The notes beneath the pieces were generated by a model, which searched no databases, had not been told where the DNA came from, and saw only the letters and a list, made by a program, of their open reading frames with translations. This document shows, piece after piece, positions 51,131 through 59,626 of a stretch of 64,000 nucleotides of DNA (position 1 is its first letter; the number at the start of each line of letters is the position of its first letter). The DNA comes from Inquilinus sp052113205 (GTDB taxonomy: Bacteria > Pseudomonadota > Alphaproteobacteria > DSM-16000 > Inquilinaceae), in assembly GCF_052113205.1 (NCBI RefSeq), contig NZ_JBFRCU010000006.1, forward strand, positions 1 to 64,000, written 5' to 3'. Both the position numbers and the translations under genes were made by a program.

Positions 51131-51814
51131 CTACCCCCGATCCCGACCCAGCAGCACCGCCACCGCCTGCGCCCGGTTGGCGGCGCCCAGCTTCTCGTAC
51201 AGGTTGCGCAGGTGGAACTTGACCGTGTTCGGCGACAGGCCGAAGCAGCGGGCCAGCCCTTCGTTGCTCAGCCCCTCGGCCAGCCGCTCCAAGAGCTCGC
51301 GCTCGCGGCCGGTCAGGCAGGCCAGCGGGTCGGCCGCCGCGGCCCGGCCGAGGTCGAGGAAGGGGAACATCATCCGGCCGCGCGCCACCTCGGCCACCAC
51401 GTCCAGCAGCCGCTCCGGCGGCTCGGATTTCGACAGGAAGCCGGCGGCGCCCAGCCGCATCGCCATCCGCGCCACGCCCAGATCGGCGCCGGTGTAGACG
51501 ACGATGCGGGGAAGCGCCCTCCCGGCAAGCGCCAGCGCCTTCAGCGCCTCCAGCACGGCGCGGCCGTCGCCATTGACCATCACCCAGCCGATGATGCCGA
51601 CATCGAACTCGAACCGCGTGACGGCGTCGAGGAAGCGCTCGCCGTCGCTGGCCGAGACCACCAGCTCGAACCGCCGGTCCTCGCCGAACAGCGACTGCAG
51701 CCCGCGCAGCACCAGCGGGTTCTTGTCGGCGAAACCGATGCGGATCGGGTTCGCCTCCGCCCCGCCCAGGGCGGGGGTCAGGTCGGTCAGGGGCGGGGAC
51801 AGGGTCCTGGTCAT
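51131..51814 (-). CDS. LuxR-family regulator with degenerate receiver domain
   Basis: About 227 residues. A receiver-like domain (IRIGFADKNPLVLRGL near 25, FDVGIIGWVMVNGDG, PRIVVYTGAD, GAAGFLSKSEPP) precedes a LuxR HTH (LTGRERELLERLAEGLSNEGLARCFGLSPNTVKFHLRNLY). The phospho-acceptor position is Gly76 (IIGW) instead of Asp, although the Lys in LSKS is kept. Start at ATG 51814 is preferred to TTG 51829. No kinase is adjacent. It is divergent from the next gene. Confidence 0.8.
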   Translation of the reverse strand: MTRTLSPPLTDLTPALGGAEANPIRIGFADKNPLVLRGLQSLFGEDRRFELVVSASDGERFLDAVTRFEFDVGIIGWVMVNGDGRAVLEALKALALAGRALPRIVVYTGADLGVARMAMRLGAAGFLSKSEPPERLLDVVAEVARGRMMFPFLDLGRAAAADPLACLTGRERELLERLAEGLSNEGLARCFGLSPNTVKFHLRNLYEKLGAANRAQAVAVLLGRDRG

Positions 51815-51971
51815 CCGGTGTCGCGGCAAGGGTTCCGCCGGATGCTATCCCGTCCGGGCCCCCGCTGTCCGTCGTCCTTGCGACCAAGACGCCGGGGCAA
51901 AGCGGCGCGGCTGCAGTGTGAACGCGATGTGCTATTGCGTTAACGCGCGAGTCTCGTTCATGCTATGTTCT

Positions 51972-52628
51972 ATGGATGAGGCGAAATCCGAACCGATCCG
52001 GCCGACCGACCCTGACATGCATTGGACGGGCTGGGCGCTGACCACGCTGCGCGAGGCGGCGGAGATCGACATGCGCTGCAAGCGGCTGACCGAGCGGCAG
52101 CAGGAGCGGGCGCATCACGACCCGAAGGCGCCGCCGCCGGCTTTCGGCCTGATCCAGGCGCGGCTGACGCGCTCGGTGCGGCTGACGGTCGCCCTGACCG
52201 ACCGGATCCGCAACGGTTTCATGACCCGGCGGGACGAACGCAAAGCCTCGGGCGAGGAAGCCCGCCGCCGGCAGCGGCGCGAGCGCGCGGCGCAAATGGT
52301 CGGCGAGGCGACGGCGCAGCCCGAGCGCGGAATCGACGCCGAATGCATGCGGGCGATGGCGTGGGAGTCGCTGGTCGAGGACGAGATGCTCGACGCGCAG
52401 TTGGACACGCTGTCGGCGGAAGAATTGGTGCGGGAGGTCTGCCGCAAGATCGGCCACCCGCCGGTCCGGCTGCCGCAGAGCTGGGACGAGGGCTGCGAGA
52501 TGACGCCCGTCCCGCCGCGGGAGACCGAGGCGGCCGACCGCGAGACCAAGGACGACTGGTCCGCGGAGTCGGGCGAGGCCGACACCGGCCGGCCCATGCC
52601 GGAACCGCCGAATCCGGACAGCAGCTAA
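51972..52628 (+). CDS. Conserved-looking hypothetical protein, helical and acidic
   Basis: A 218-residue cytoplasmic protein. The first 110 residues are mainly helical with many Arg/Glu (TTLREAAEIDMRCKRLTERQQERAH, RSVRLTVALTDRIR, ARRRQRRERAAQMV). The end is acidic and disordered (TEAADRETKDDWSAESGEADT). No family assigned. ATG at 51972 lies in a small island of lower GC that can act as the promoter shared with the divergent LuxR-type gene. Confidence 0.65.
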   Translation: MDEAKSEPIRPTDPDMHWTGWALTTLREAAEIDMRCKRLTERQQERAHHDPKAPPPAFGLIQARLTRSVRLTVALTDRIRNGFMTRRDERKASGEEARRRQRRERAAQMVGEATAQPERGIDAECMRAMAWESLVEDEMLDAQLDTLSAEELVREVCRKIGHPPVRLPQSWDEGCEMTPVPPRETEAADRETKDDWSAESGEADTGRPMPEPPNPDSS

Positions 52629-52647
52629 GCGTCTGCGACCCGACCGC

Positions 52648-52726
52648 GTAGGTTGGGTTCGCATCGCGAACCCAACATCCCGCCGTCGCGCCATTGTTGG
52701 GTTCGCGTGCCGCGAACCCAACCTAC
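52648..52726. repeat. GTTGGGTTCGC palindromic repeat
   Basis: GTAGGTTGGGTTCGC...GCGAACCCAAC, a spacer (ATCCCGCCGTCGCGCCATT), then the same dyad again ending GAACCCAACCTAC. Same family as 34957-35031. Between it and the next gene (52727-52903) lies a C/G-run hairpin with one N at 52769. Confidence 0.87.
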
Positions 52727-52903
52727 GAAGCAATCACCAGCCATCCACTCTCCCCCTCCCCTCGCGGGNGGGGGCAGGGGGGAGGGGCTGCGCGCGGCTT
52801 CCGCATCCATGACCGCCGAGTGTTACCGCCGTCGCCAAGATGCCCGCGACGGTTTTCCCGGCGCGTGGGAGAAACGGGCGGGGCATGATGTGAGAGTGAC
52901 GCT

Positions 52904-53860
52904 ATGAAATCCGGCCCGTCCGACAACCACGCCGTGGTGATCGACTATCTGGTCGCGCTGGGAGTGCTTCGATCGCTGCCCCCGCCGGCGAATGACGAGC
53001 TTTCGCGCCTCGGGAGCACGACGGAGCCGGTTCCCGGCGGCAGCGAGGCACCGGCGGCGCCACGGCACGTCTTCGCCGGCCTGCGCGACCACGGCCGCAA
53101 GGTCGGGAAGTTCAAGCAGCGGCGATCGACCGGCAAGCTGACCGTGCAGGCCTTCGACCAGGAAGGATTCGGCATCACCCAGCAGGCGCTCGACCGGCAG
53201 AACCGCATCGGCTACTGCGTCGGGATCTCGATGAAATGGGCCGCGCTCCAATTCGCGGCGCCGGGCCTGGATGCCGGGCAGGCCGCCGCCGAGGTCGAGC
53301 AGCGCGAAGGCGACATCCACGATCGGAACGCGCAATTCGTGTTCGACGGCGCTCTCGGCAAGCTCAAGGGGCTGCGCTCCGCCGACTATGACGATCCGCT
53401 GCAGGCGATGCTGGCGGAATTCGGGGCCGAGCGTCTGTCGGGCGACAGGCTCGCGGGGATCCTGCATCCGCCGGGTGATGCCGACCAGGTTCCGGCGGCC
53501 ACGGCCCTGGCGCAGGCGTGCCGGGATGACGACCTGCTGCCGCCGGGCGGAACCGTGATCGTCTTCCTCGCGGTGACGCGGCCGGGTGAGGCGGAGCGGC
53601 CGGGGCACGTCATCTCGCTGCGTCGCGACGGGGACGGGACGCTGCGCTTCTTCGACCCGAATGCCGGCGAGTATGTGGTCGACCGGCCCGGCCCCTTCTT
53701 CGCGGCCTGGATCCGGTCCTACCGGGACGGCCGGGGTGCCGAGCTGGAATTCGACACCAGCCGGATCATCGACGGCTTCTACCGCCTCGGGCCGCTGAGC
53801 CCGCCGCTGGACGACCCCGATTGGGAGTCGGACAGCAGCGAGAGCGACGAGGAGACCTAG
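52904..53860 (+). CDS. Putative YopT-like (C58) cysteine protease
   Basis: A 318-residue protein. The C-terminal two-thirds carry the Cys/His/Asp signature of peptidase family C58: Cys105 (RIGYCVGISMKWA), His235 (RPGHVISLRRDG) and Asp251 in FFDPNAGEYVV. The spacing and the FDPN(x)GEY motif match YopT/AvrPphB-type effectors and large toxins of the same fold. There is no Sec signal; the first 90 residues lack known domains and the C-terminus is Ser/Asp/Glu-rich. No secretion genes lie near. High GC, so long-resident. Protease activity is inferred from motifs. Confidence 0.7.
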   Translation: MKSGPSDNHAVVIDYLVALGVLRSLPPPANDELSRLGSTTEPVPGGSEAPAAPRHVFAGLRDHGRKVGKFKQRRSTGKLTVQAFDQEGFGITQQALDRQNRIGYCVGISMKWAALQFAAPGLDAGQAAAEVEQREGDIHDRNAQFVFDGALGKLKGLRSADYDDPLQAMLAEFGAERLSGDRLAGILHPPGDADQVPAATALAQACRDDDLLPPGGTVIVFLAVTRPGEAERPGHVISLRRDGDGTLRFFDPNAGEYVVDRPGPFFAAWIRSYRDGRGAELEFDTSRIIDGFYRLGPLSPPLDDPDWESDSSESDEET

Positions 53861-53879
53861 CGGCTACTTCACCACGCCC

Positions 53880-54305
53880 CTACTTCACCACGAACGTCCC
53901 GCGCATGCTCTCGCCCTCGGTTTCCGGGGCCAGGAAGGTGAAGGTGCCGGGGCGGATCGGCACGAAGGTGATGGTGGCCTTGCCGGCGTCGTCGAACTCG
54001 ATCGAATCCAGCCCCAGCGGCCGGATCTCGATCTTGTTGACCACCACCTCGTTGATCCAGATGTTGCGGAAGAACTCCGGCGCGGCGATGCCCAGCTCGG
54101 CGGTGCCGTCGGCCTCGATGCTCCAGCGATAGTATTTGCCGGCCTCCAGCTCATAAGGCTTCTCGGGGAAGGCCAGGCCGGAGGACAGCTTCAGCGTCTC
54201 CAGCGTGGTCGGGCGGGTGGTCAGCCCGGCCTGGGCCGCGGCGGGCCCTGCCAGTCCGAGCGCCAGCAGCAGGCCGGCCGCCGCCGCGATCGTCGGTGCA
54301 CGCAT
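53880..54305 (-). CDS. Small exported protein, cupredoxin-like
   Basis: A 141-residue protein with signal peptide (about 1-24, AAA-Q). The mature part is beta-rich with features recalling cupredoxins (LSSGLAFPEKPYELEAGKYYRWSIEADG, then FVPIRPGTFTFLAPETEGESMRGTFVV), where a Pro-Gly turn precedes the last strands. The His and Cys copper ligands are absent, so it is not a normal blue copper protein. GGAGGGAG precedes the ATG. Function unknown. Confidence 0.7.
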   Translation of the reverse strand: MRAPTIAAAAGLLLALGLAGPAAAQAGLTTRPTTLETLKLSSGLAFPEKPYELEAGKYYRWSIEADGTAELGIAAPEFFRNIWINEVVVNKIEIRPLGLDSIEFDDAGKATITFVPIRPGTFTFLAPETEGESMRGTFVVK

Positions 54306-54491
54306 CTTCAGGCTCCCTCCGTCTCCGGCGGCCCGTTCTCCGGAACCCGCCCGTTCGGGTGAGTATGGCGGCCCGGGGATGCTAGGTCCGTTGTCCTTTG
54401 GTCCAAGCCGGGCGCGGCCGGTGTATGCTCTGCGCAGCGATCACGATCGGGGGAAGAGACATGCGGCACAGCGGACCGGGACCCGGCTGAG

Positions 54492-55175
54492 ATGGGGCGC
54501 AGCCTCGACCGCCTCGCCGCCTCGGTCGTCGACGGCATCCTCGACGACATCGCCGCCGGCCGGCTGAACCCGGGCGAGCCGCTGGCGCCCGAAGCGGCGC
54601 TGGCCGAGCGCTTCGCCGTGTCCAAGCCGGTGGTGCGCGAGGCCATGGCGCGGCTGGCGGTGCAGGGCGTCGTCGCCATCCGCCACGGCCGGACGACCGT
54701 GGTGCAGCCGCTGTCGGGCGGCGCCGTCGGCGACCTCTTCGCCACTCTGGCCCGCGCCTACGGCATCGCCCCGGCCGAGTTCTCCGCCCTGCGCCGGGCG
54801 GTCGAGATCGAGATCGCCGGCCTGGCCGCCGCCCGCGCCGACGCCGAGGACGTCGCCGGGCTGATCGAGGCGGTCGAGCAGATGGCGTCGGAGATCCGCA
54901 CCATCGATCCCTGGGTCGAGGCCGACCTGCTGTTCCACCGCCGCCTCGCCGCCATCGCCGGCCAGCGCCTGCTGGCCCATCTGCTGCAGGCGCTCGAGGC
55001 CTCGACGCGCGAGACCATGCGCAACGCCAAGCTGAAGCGCGACCTCGCCACCACCCAGCGCGCCCTGCGCTGCCACATCGAGCTGGCCGAGGCGGTGCGT
55101 GCCCGCGACCCCGACCGCGCCCGCGCCCTGATGGTCGCCCATTTCGACATCGTCGCCGATCTGGATGGACCGTGA
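54492..55175 (+). CDS. GntR-family regulator (FadR/FCD subfamily)
   Basis: A 227-residue regulator. N-terminal winged helix (GRLNPGEPLAPEAALAERFAVSKPVVREAMARL) and C-terminal all-helical FCD domain with the usual metal-side residues (DLLFHRRLAAIAG, RCHIELAEAVRARDPDRARALMVAHFD). It is convergent with the sugar import operon ending 4 bases away, and is the obvious candidate for its control, perhaps through the palindrome at 60478. Effector unknown, likely a sugar acid or phosphate. Confidence 0.88.
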   Translation: MGRSLDRLAASVVDGILDDIAAGRLNPGEPLAPEAALAERFAVSKPVVREAMARLAVQGVVAIRHGRTTVVQPLSGGAVGDLFATLARAYGIAPAEFSALRRAVEIEIAGLAAARADAEDVAGLIEAVEQMASEIRTIDPWVEADLLFHRRLAAIAGQRLLAHLLQALEASTRETMRNAKLKRDLATTQRALRCHIELAEAVRARDPDRARALMVAHFDIVADLDGP

Positions 55176-55179
55176 GGGG

Positions 55180-55920
55180 TCAGCCGCCGACCATGAGGCG
55201 CACCACCTCATCCGCATCCGTCTCGGCGGTCCGGCGCTCGCCGGCCTTGATGCCGCGGCGCAGCACCACGATCCGGTCCGCCACCGCGAAGATGTCGCCG
55301 AGATTGTGCGAGATGAAGACCACGCCCTTGCCCTGCGCCTTCAGCGCCTGGACCAGGGCCAGCACCTTGCGCTGCTCCGGCACGCCCAGCGCCGCGGTCG
55401 GCTCGTCCATGATCAGGATCCGGGCGTTCCAGTAGATCGCCCGGCCGATCGCCACCGCCTGGCGCTGGCCGCCGGAGAAGGTCGCGACCGGCGCCTCCAG
55501 CCGTTCGACATGGAAGTCCAGCCGCGCCATGGTCGCCCGCGCCGCCTCGGCCATGTGGCGGCGGTCCAGCACCGGCAGGAAGCCGAACAGCCGCCGCTTC
55601 GGCTCACGGCCGAGGAAGATGTTGGCGCCGATCGACAGGTTGTCGGCCAGCGCCAGGTCCTGGTAGATCGTCTCGATGCCGCGGGCCCGCGCGTCCTGCG
55701 GCGTGGCGAAGGCGACCGGCTCGCCGGCCAGCACGATCTCGCCCTCGTCATGGCGATGGACGCCGGAGATCGCCTTGATCAGCGTCGACTTGCCGGCCCC
55801 GTTGTCACCCGCCAGCGCCAGCACCTCGCCGGCCGCGAGGTCGAGCGACACCCCGCTCAGCGCCTGGACCCCGCCGAAGCGCTTGGACAGGCCGCGGACC
55901 GACAGCAGTGGCTCAGTCAT
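55180..55920 (-). CDS. Sugar ABC transporter ATPase (single-domain, FrcA-like)
   Basis: A 246-residue ATPase of the ribose/fructose family. Walker A GDNGAGKST, Q-loop TIYQDLALADNLS, signature FSGGQRQAVAIGRAI, Walker B ILIMDEPTAALG, switch SHN. RbsA proteins normally have two fused domains of this size; here only one is present, as in rhizobial FrcA. It overlaps the permease gene by 8 bases (ends at 55913 on the upstream side). Confidence 0.9.
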   Translation of the reverse strand: MTEPLLSVRGLSKRFGGVQALSGVSLDLAAGEVLALAGDNGAGKSTLIKAISGVHRHDEGEIVLAGEPVAFATPQDARARGIETIYQDLALADNLSIGANIFLGREPKRRLFGFLPVLDRRHMAEAARATMARLDFHVERLEAPVATFSGGQRQAVAIGRAIYWNARILIMDEPTAALGVPEQRKVLALVQALKAQGKGVVFISHNLGDIFAVADRIVVLRRGIKAGERRTAETDADEVVRLMVGG

Positions 55921-56947
55921 CCCGGCGTCCTTGCGCGAGCCGGCGCTGGCTCTGGTCGACCAGCACCGAGATGATGATGACGACACCCACGGCCACGAAC
56001 TGCCAGAACGGCTCGACGTCGATGAACACCAGCCCGTACTGGATCACGGCGATGACCAGGGCGCCGGCGATGGTGCCGCCGATCGTGCCCGACCCGCCGA
56101 ACAGGCTGGCGCCGCCGATCACCACGGCGGCGATCGAATCGAGCAGCAGCGGCTCGCCCGCCTGGGCCGCGCCGGCGTTGAAGCGGGCGGCGTACAGCGA
56201 TCCCGCCAGCCCGGCGCAGACCGCGGCCAGCAGGTACAGCCGGATGGCGTGGCGCCGCACGTCGATCCCGGCGCGCAGCGCCGCGTTGCGGTTGGCGCCG
56301 ATGGCATAGGTGTGCTGGCCGAAGCGGGTCTGCGACAGCAGGTAATGCATCGCCAGGGCGGCGATCACGGTGATCAGCACCACGGTCGGGATGCCGGCGA
56401 CCCGGCCGTTGCCGATGGTGGCGAACCAGCTGTTGACCACCGGCACCGTGGTGCCGCCGGCGATCAGGAAGGCGGCGCCGCGGGCGACGCCGTACATGCC
56501 CAGCGTGCCGATGAAGGGCGGCACCTTGAGATGCGCGATCAGCCAGCCATTCACCAGCCCCGGCACGAAGGCCACGGCCACGCCGGCGAGGAGGCCCAGC
56601 AGCATCGCCGGCACCGGGCCGAGGCCGATCACCGGCCCGAGATTGGCGGCATGGGCCGCGACCACCGAGGCCAGCCCCATGGTGAAGCCGACCGACAGGT
56701 CGATGCCGGCCGAGATGATGATGAAGGTCTGCCCCAGCGCCAGCAGCAGCGGCGCCACCGCGAAGACCCCGATCGACTGCAGGTTGTACGGGTTCAGGAT
56801 GAAGGTCGTGTCGTAGACGATCCGGGCCCAGGCCTCGAAGAACACGACCAGGAGAATCAGGAACAGCCAGGCCCGCAGCTCCGCCACCCGGAGCAGGAAG
56901 GCCCGGCCGCTGCTGGTGGCAGGGGAGGGGATCGAGGAGATCGACAT
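55913..56947 (-). CDS. Sugar ABC transporter permease (RbsC/FrcC-like)
   Basis: A 344-residue membrane protein with about nine hydrophobic segments. Family motifs: ISAGIDLSVGFTMGLASVVAA, GLVNGWLIAHLKVPPFIGTLGMYGVARGAAFL, and GGASLFGGSGTIGGTIAGALVI. ATG at 56947 is chosen over GTG at 56953. It lies between the binding-protein and ATPase genes of the importer. Confidence 0.92.
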   Translation of the reverse strand: MSISSIPSPATSSGRAFLLRVAELRAWLFLILLVVFFEAWARIVYDTTFILNPYNLQSIGVFAVAPLLLALGQTFIIISAGIDLSVGFTMGLASVVAAHAANLGPVIGLGPVPAMLLGLLAGVAVAFVPGLVNGWLIAHLKVPPFIGTLGMYGVARGAAFLIAGGTTVPVVNSWFATIGNGRVAGIPTVVLITVIAALAMHYLLSQTRFGQHTYAIGANRNAALRAGIDVRRHAIRLYLLAAVCAGLAGSLYAARFNAGAAQAGEPLLLDSIAAVVIGGASLFGGSGTIGGTIAGALVIAVIQYGLVFIDVEPFWQFVAVGVVIIISVLVDQSQRRLAQGRRDD

Positions 56948-57019
56948 CGGCACCCGGCTCCTGGTCGGAAAAGGCCAGGCCGCCCGGGACGGCGGCCTGG
57001 CGGCTCGTCACGCGGCGGA

Positions 57020-58009
57020 TCAGCCGGTGTAGAGGAACCGTGCCACCTTCGGGTCGTCGACATTGGTCTTGTCCATCACCGTGAAGCCGGTGCCGATCGC
57101 GGTCGGCACCGACTGCTCGGTCAGATGGGCGAAGGCGCTGATCACGCCGAACCAGCCGATCTCCGCCGGGTGCTGGGCGATGGCGATGTCGACCGTGCCG
57201 TTCTTCAGATCCTCGACGATCGATTGCGGCGCGTCGAAGGCCGCGACCTTGAGCGCGCCCGCCTTGCCCGCCTGCTTGACGCCGTTGGCGGCGCCGAGGG
57301 CGGAGAACAGGTTGGCGCCGAACACGCCCGCCAGGTCCGGGTTGCGGGCCAGCACCGCCTGCAGCTGCGACGCCGCCTTGTTGGCGTCGTCGTCGTTGAA
57401 CTGGGTCTCCAGCACCTCGATGCCGGCATGGGCCTTGATCTCGTCCTTGAAGCCCTCCTCGCGCTGGTCGGTGGTGGAGATGCCGGGCTTGACGTTGGAG
57501 ACGTAGACCTTGCCCTTGCCGCCGATCGACTTGGCCAGCGCCCGCGCCGCGATGCGGCCGCCCAGGATGTTGTCCGAGGCGATGTAGGACAGCGGGAAGT
57601 CGGCATTGCCGTCCCCGGCCTGATACACGCCGGTGCCGATGAAGGTGTCGACGGTGAAGACCGGCACCCCGGCATCGGCCGCCTTGCGCAGCGGCTCGAT
57701 CAGCTGGGTCTTGTCGGTCGGGGCGACCAGCAGGGCGTCGGGCTTGCGCGCGATCACCGCGTCCAGCACCGGCACCTGCAGCACCGGGTTGAACTCGGGC
57801 GCCCCCTGGAACACCAGCTCGGCCCCGATCGCCTTGCACGCGGCCTCGGCGCCGCGGCGCATGGTGATGTAGAAGGCGTCGGTCGTCAGGCCGGGGACCA
57901 GGGCGATCCTGAAGCTCTTGCCCTGGGCCTTGGCCGAGGTGACCGCCGCGGCGGTGCCGGCGAGCGCGGCCGAGGCGCCCATGAGGGATAGAAGCAGTCT
58001 CCGTTCCAT
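57020..58009 (-). CDS. Sugar-binding protein of the RbsB type
   Basis: A 329-residue periplasmic binding protein (signal about 1-28, AKA cleavage). Family features: IALVPGLTTDAFYITMRRGAEAACKAIGAELVFQG, ARKPDALLVAPTDKTQLIEPLRKAADAGVPVFTVD. GGAGGA precedes the ATG at 58009; the GTG-like or Met four codons earlier is less likely. It feeds the single-domain importer next to it. Ligand unknown, probably a pentose, tetrose or related polyol. Confidence 0.92.
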   Translation of the reverse strand: MERRLLLSLMGASAALAGTAAAVTSAKAQGKSFRIALVPGLTTDAFYITMRRGAEAACKAIGAELVFQGAPEFNPVLQVPVLDAVIARKPDALLVAPTDKTQLIEPLRKAADAGVPVFTVDTFIGTGVYQAGDGNADFPLSYIASDNILGGRIAARALAKSIGGKGKVYVSNVKPGISTTDQREEGFKDEIKAHAGIEVLETQFNDDDANKAASQLQAVLARNPDLAGVFGANLFSALGAANGVKQAGKAGALKVAAFDAPQSIVEDLKNGTVDIAIAQHPAEIGWFGVISAFAHLTEQSVPTAIGTGFTVMDKTNVDDPKVARFLYTG

Positions 58010-58058
58010 CGTTTCCTCCATCTGTCTGGTTGATTGCTTTCTTGGTCTTGGCGCGGGG

Positions 58059-59603
58059 TCAGGCCGGGACCAGTTCGGCCTTGCGGTCGAAGCCGGCCAG
58101 GGCGTGGTTGAGCGGGGTCAGCGTCGCATGCAGCCGCTCGAACACCGAGCGGTGCAGCGCATCGTAGCGTTCGGCGAGTGCCGGATCCGGCGCCACCGTG
58201 TGGTGCCGCTGGTCGATCGCGGCGAGGGCGGCGTCCAGATCGGGCCACAGCCCGGCGGCGATGCCACCCAGCAGCGCCGCGCCCAGCGCCGTGGCCTCGG
58301 GCTCGTCCACCACCGTGATCGGGCGGCCATAGACATTGGCCTTGATCTCGAGGAACAGGGCGTTGCGCGAGCTGCCGCCGATCGCCCGGATCTCGGTCGG
58401 CGGCGTGATCCCCGGCAGCGCCGCCATGGCGTCGACCATCAGCCGTGCCTGCATCGCCAGCCCCTCCAGCACCGCCCGGTACAGCGCGCCGCGATCGGCA
58501 TGGGCGGTCAGGCCGATGAAGGCCCCGCGCGCGCTGGTGTCCGGGTCGGGCGGCGGGCTGTAGACCAGATGCGGCAGGAACACCACGCCCTGGCTGCCCG
58601 GCTCGACCGCGCGGGCCTCCGCGATCAGCGCCTCATGCTCGGCCTGTCCGGTCAGCGAGCGGAACCATTCGACCGCCCCGCCCGAGCTGTTGATGCCGCC
58701 GCCGAGATAGGACAGCTGGGTCCCGATCGCGCCCTGGATGAAGCCGCGCCGCATCACCGCCGGGTCGAGCAGCGGGAAGGCCGTCGCCAGCAGCACCGCT
58801 TCGGCCGTGCCCAGGCTGTCCAGCAGCATGCCCGGCCGGGTGATCCCGGCGGCGTAGGAGCCGCAGAGATGGTCGTGGCCGCCGGTCGCGACCACCGGCC
58901 GCCCGGCCAGGCCGGTTGCCGCCAGCACCTCCGGCCGCACCGGGCCGATCGCGGCGCCGGCGGCCAGGATCGGCGGCAGCAAGGCGGGGTCGAGCCCGGC
59001 GAGGCCCAGCAGCTCCTCCGACCAGCGGCGCTCATGGATGTCGAAATACAGGGTGCGCGAGGCCAGGGTCGGCTCGGTCGCGGCCACGCCGGTCAGGCGG
59101 AAGGCGATCCAGTCGGCGATGGCCAGCACCCTCCGGGCGCGGCCCATCGCCTCCGGCCAATGCGCCCGCATCCAGGCCAGCTTGCACAGGGTCAGGGTCG
59201 GGTCGAGGGCGAGGCCGGTGATCTGGAAGATGCGGTCCGGGCCGATCGTCTCGGCCAGCTCCCGCGCCGCCGCCTCGGTGCGCCGGTCGAACCAGACCAG
59301 CGACGGCGCCAGCGACCGGCCGCTGTCGTCGACCAGGACGCAGCTCTCGCCGACGCTGCCGACCGCGAGGCCGGCGACCGGCTTGCCGGCCAGCGACCGC
59401 GCCACCTCGGCCAGGCAGTCGGTGACCGCGGCGAACAGGGCGTCGGGGTCGTATTCACCACGGCCGCCCGCCTGCATCCGCGCCGGGGTCGGCCGCGCCG
59501 CCTGGGCCGCCCGGCGGCCGCGCGCATCGAAGGCGATGGCGCGGACCGACCGGGTGCCGACATCGATGCCGATCAGGAAGGGCGGATCGAAGCGCGTCGC
59601 CAT
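58059..59603 (-). CDS. FGGY-family carbohydrate kinase
   Basis: A 514-residue kinase of the xylulokinase/LsrK superfamily. N-terminal ATPase fold starts FLIGIDVGTRSVRAIAFD, with the conserved DDSGRSLAPSLVWFDRR, GGHDHLCGSYAAGI and the C-terminal ATP-binding IRAIGGSSRNALFLEIKANV. It phosphorylates the imported sugar, after which the adjacent aldolase could cleave it. The ATG at 59603 is chosen within a longer open frame because residues before it are unlike the family. Confidence 0.92.
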   Translation of the reverse strand: MATRFDPPFLIGIDVGTRSVRAIAFDARGRRAAQAARPTPARMQAGGRGEYDPDALFAAVTDCLAEVARSLAGKPVAGLAVGSVGESCVLVDDSGRSLAPSLVWFDRRTEAAARELAETIGPDRIFQITGLALDPTLTLCKLAWMRAHWPEAMGRARRVLAIADWIAFRLTGVAATEPTLASRTLYFDIHERRWSEELLGLAGLDPALLPPILAAGAAIGPVRPEVLAATGLAGRPVVATGGHDHLCGSYAAGITRPGMLLDSLGTAEAVLLATAFPLLDPAVMRRGFIQGAIGTQLSYLGGGINSSGGAVEWFRSLTGQAEHEALIAEARAVEPGSQGVVFLPHLVYSPPPDPDTSARGAFIGLTAHADRGALYRAVLEGLAMQARLMVDAMAALPGITPPTEIRAIGGSSRNALFLEIKANVYGRPITVVDEPEATALGAALLGGIAAGLWPDLDAALAAIDQRHHTVAPDPALAERYDALHRSVFERLHATLTPLNHALAGFDRKAELVPA

Positions 59604-59626
59604 CTCTGGCCCCGCAATGCGTGTCG

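Noticed and set aside
18020..52769. Eight N bases (18020, 18984, 27024, 39207, 42643, 44457, 48655, 52769) considered as possible frameshift sites
   Set aside because: All reading frames continue unchanged across the coding ones, three of them in silent third positions, so they are base-call gaps and not breaks in genes.
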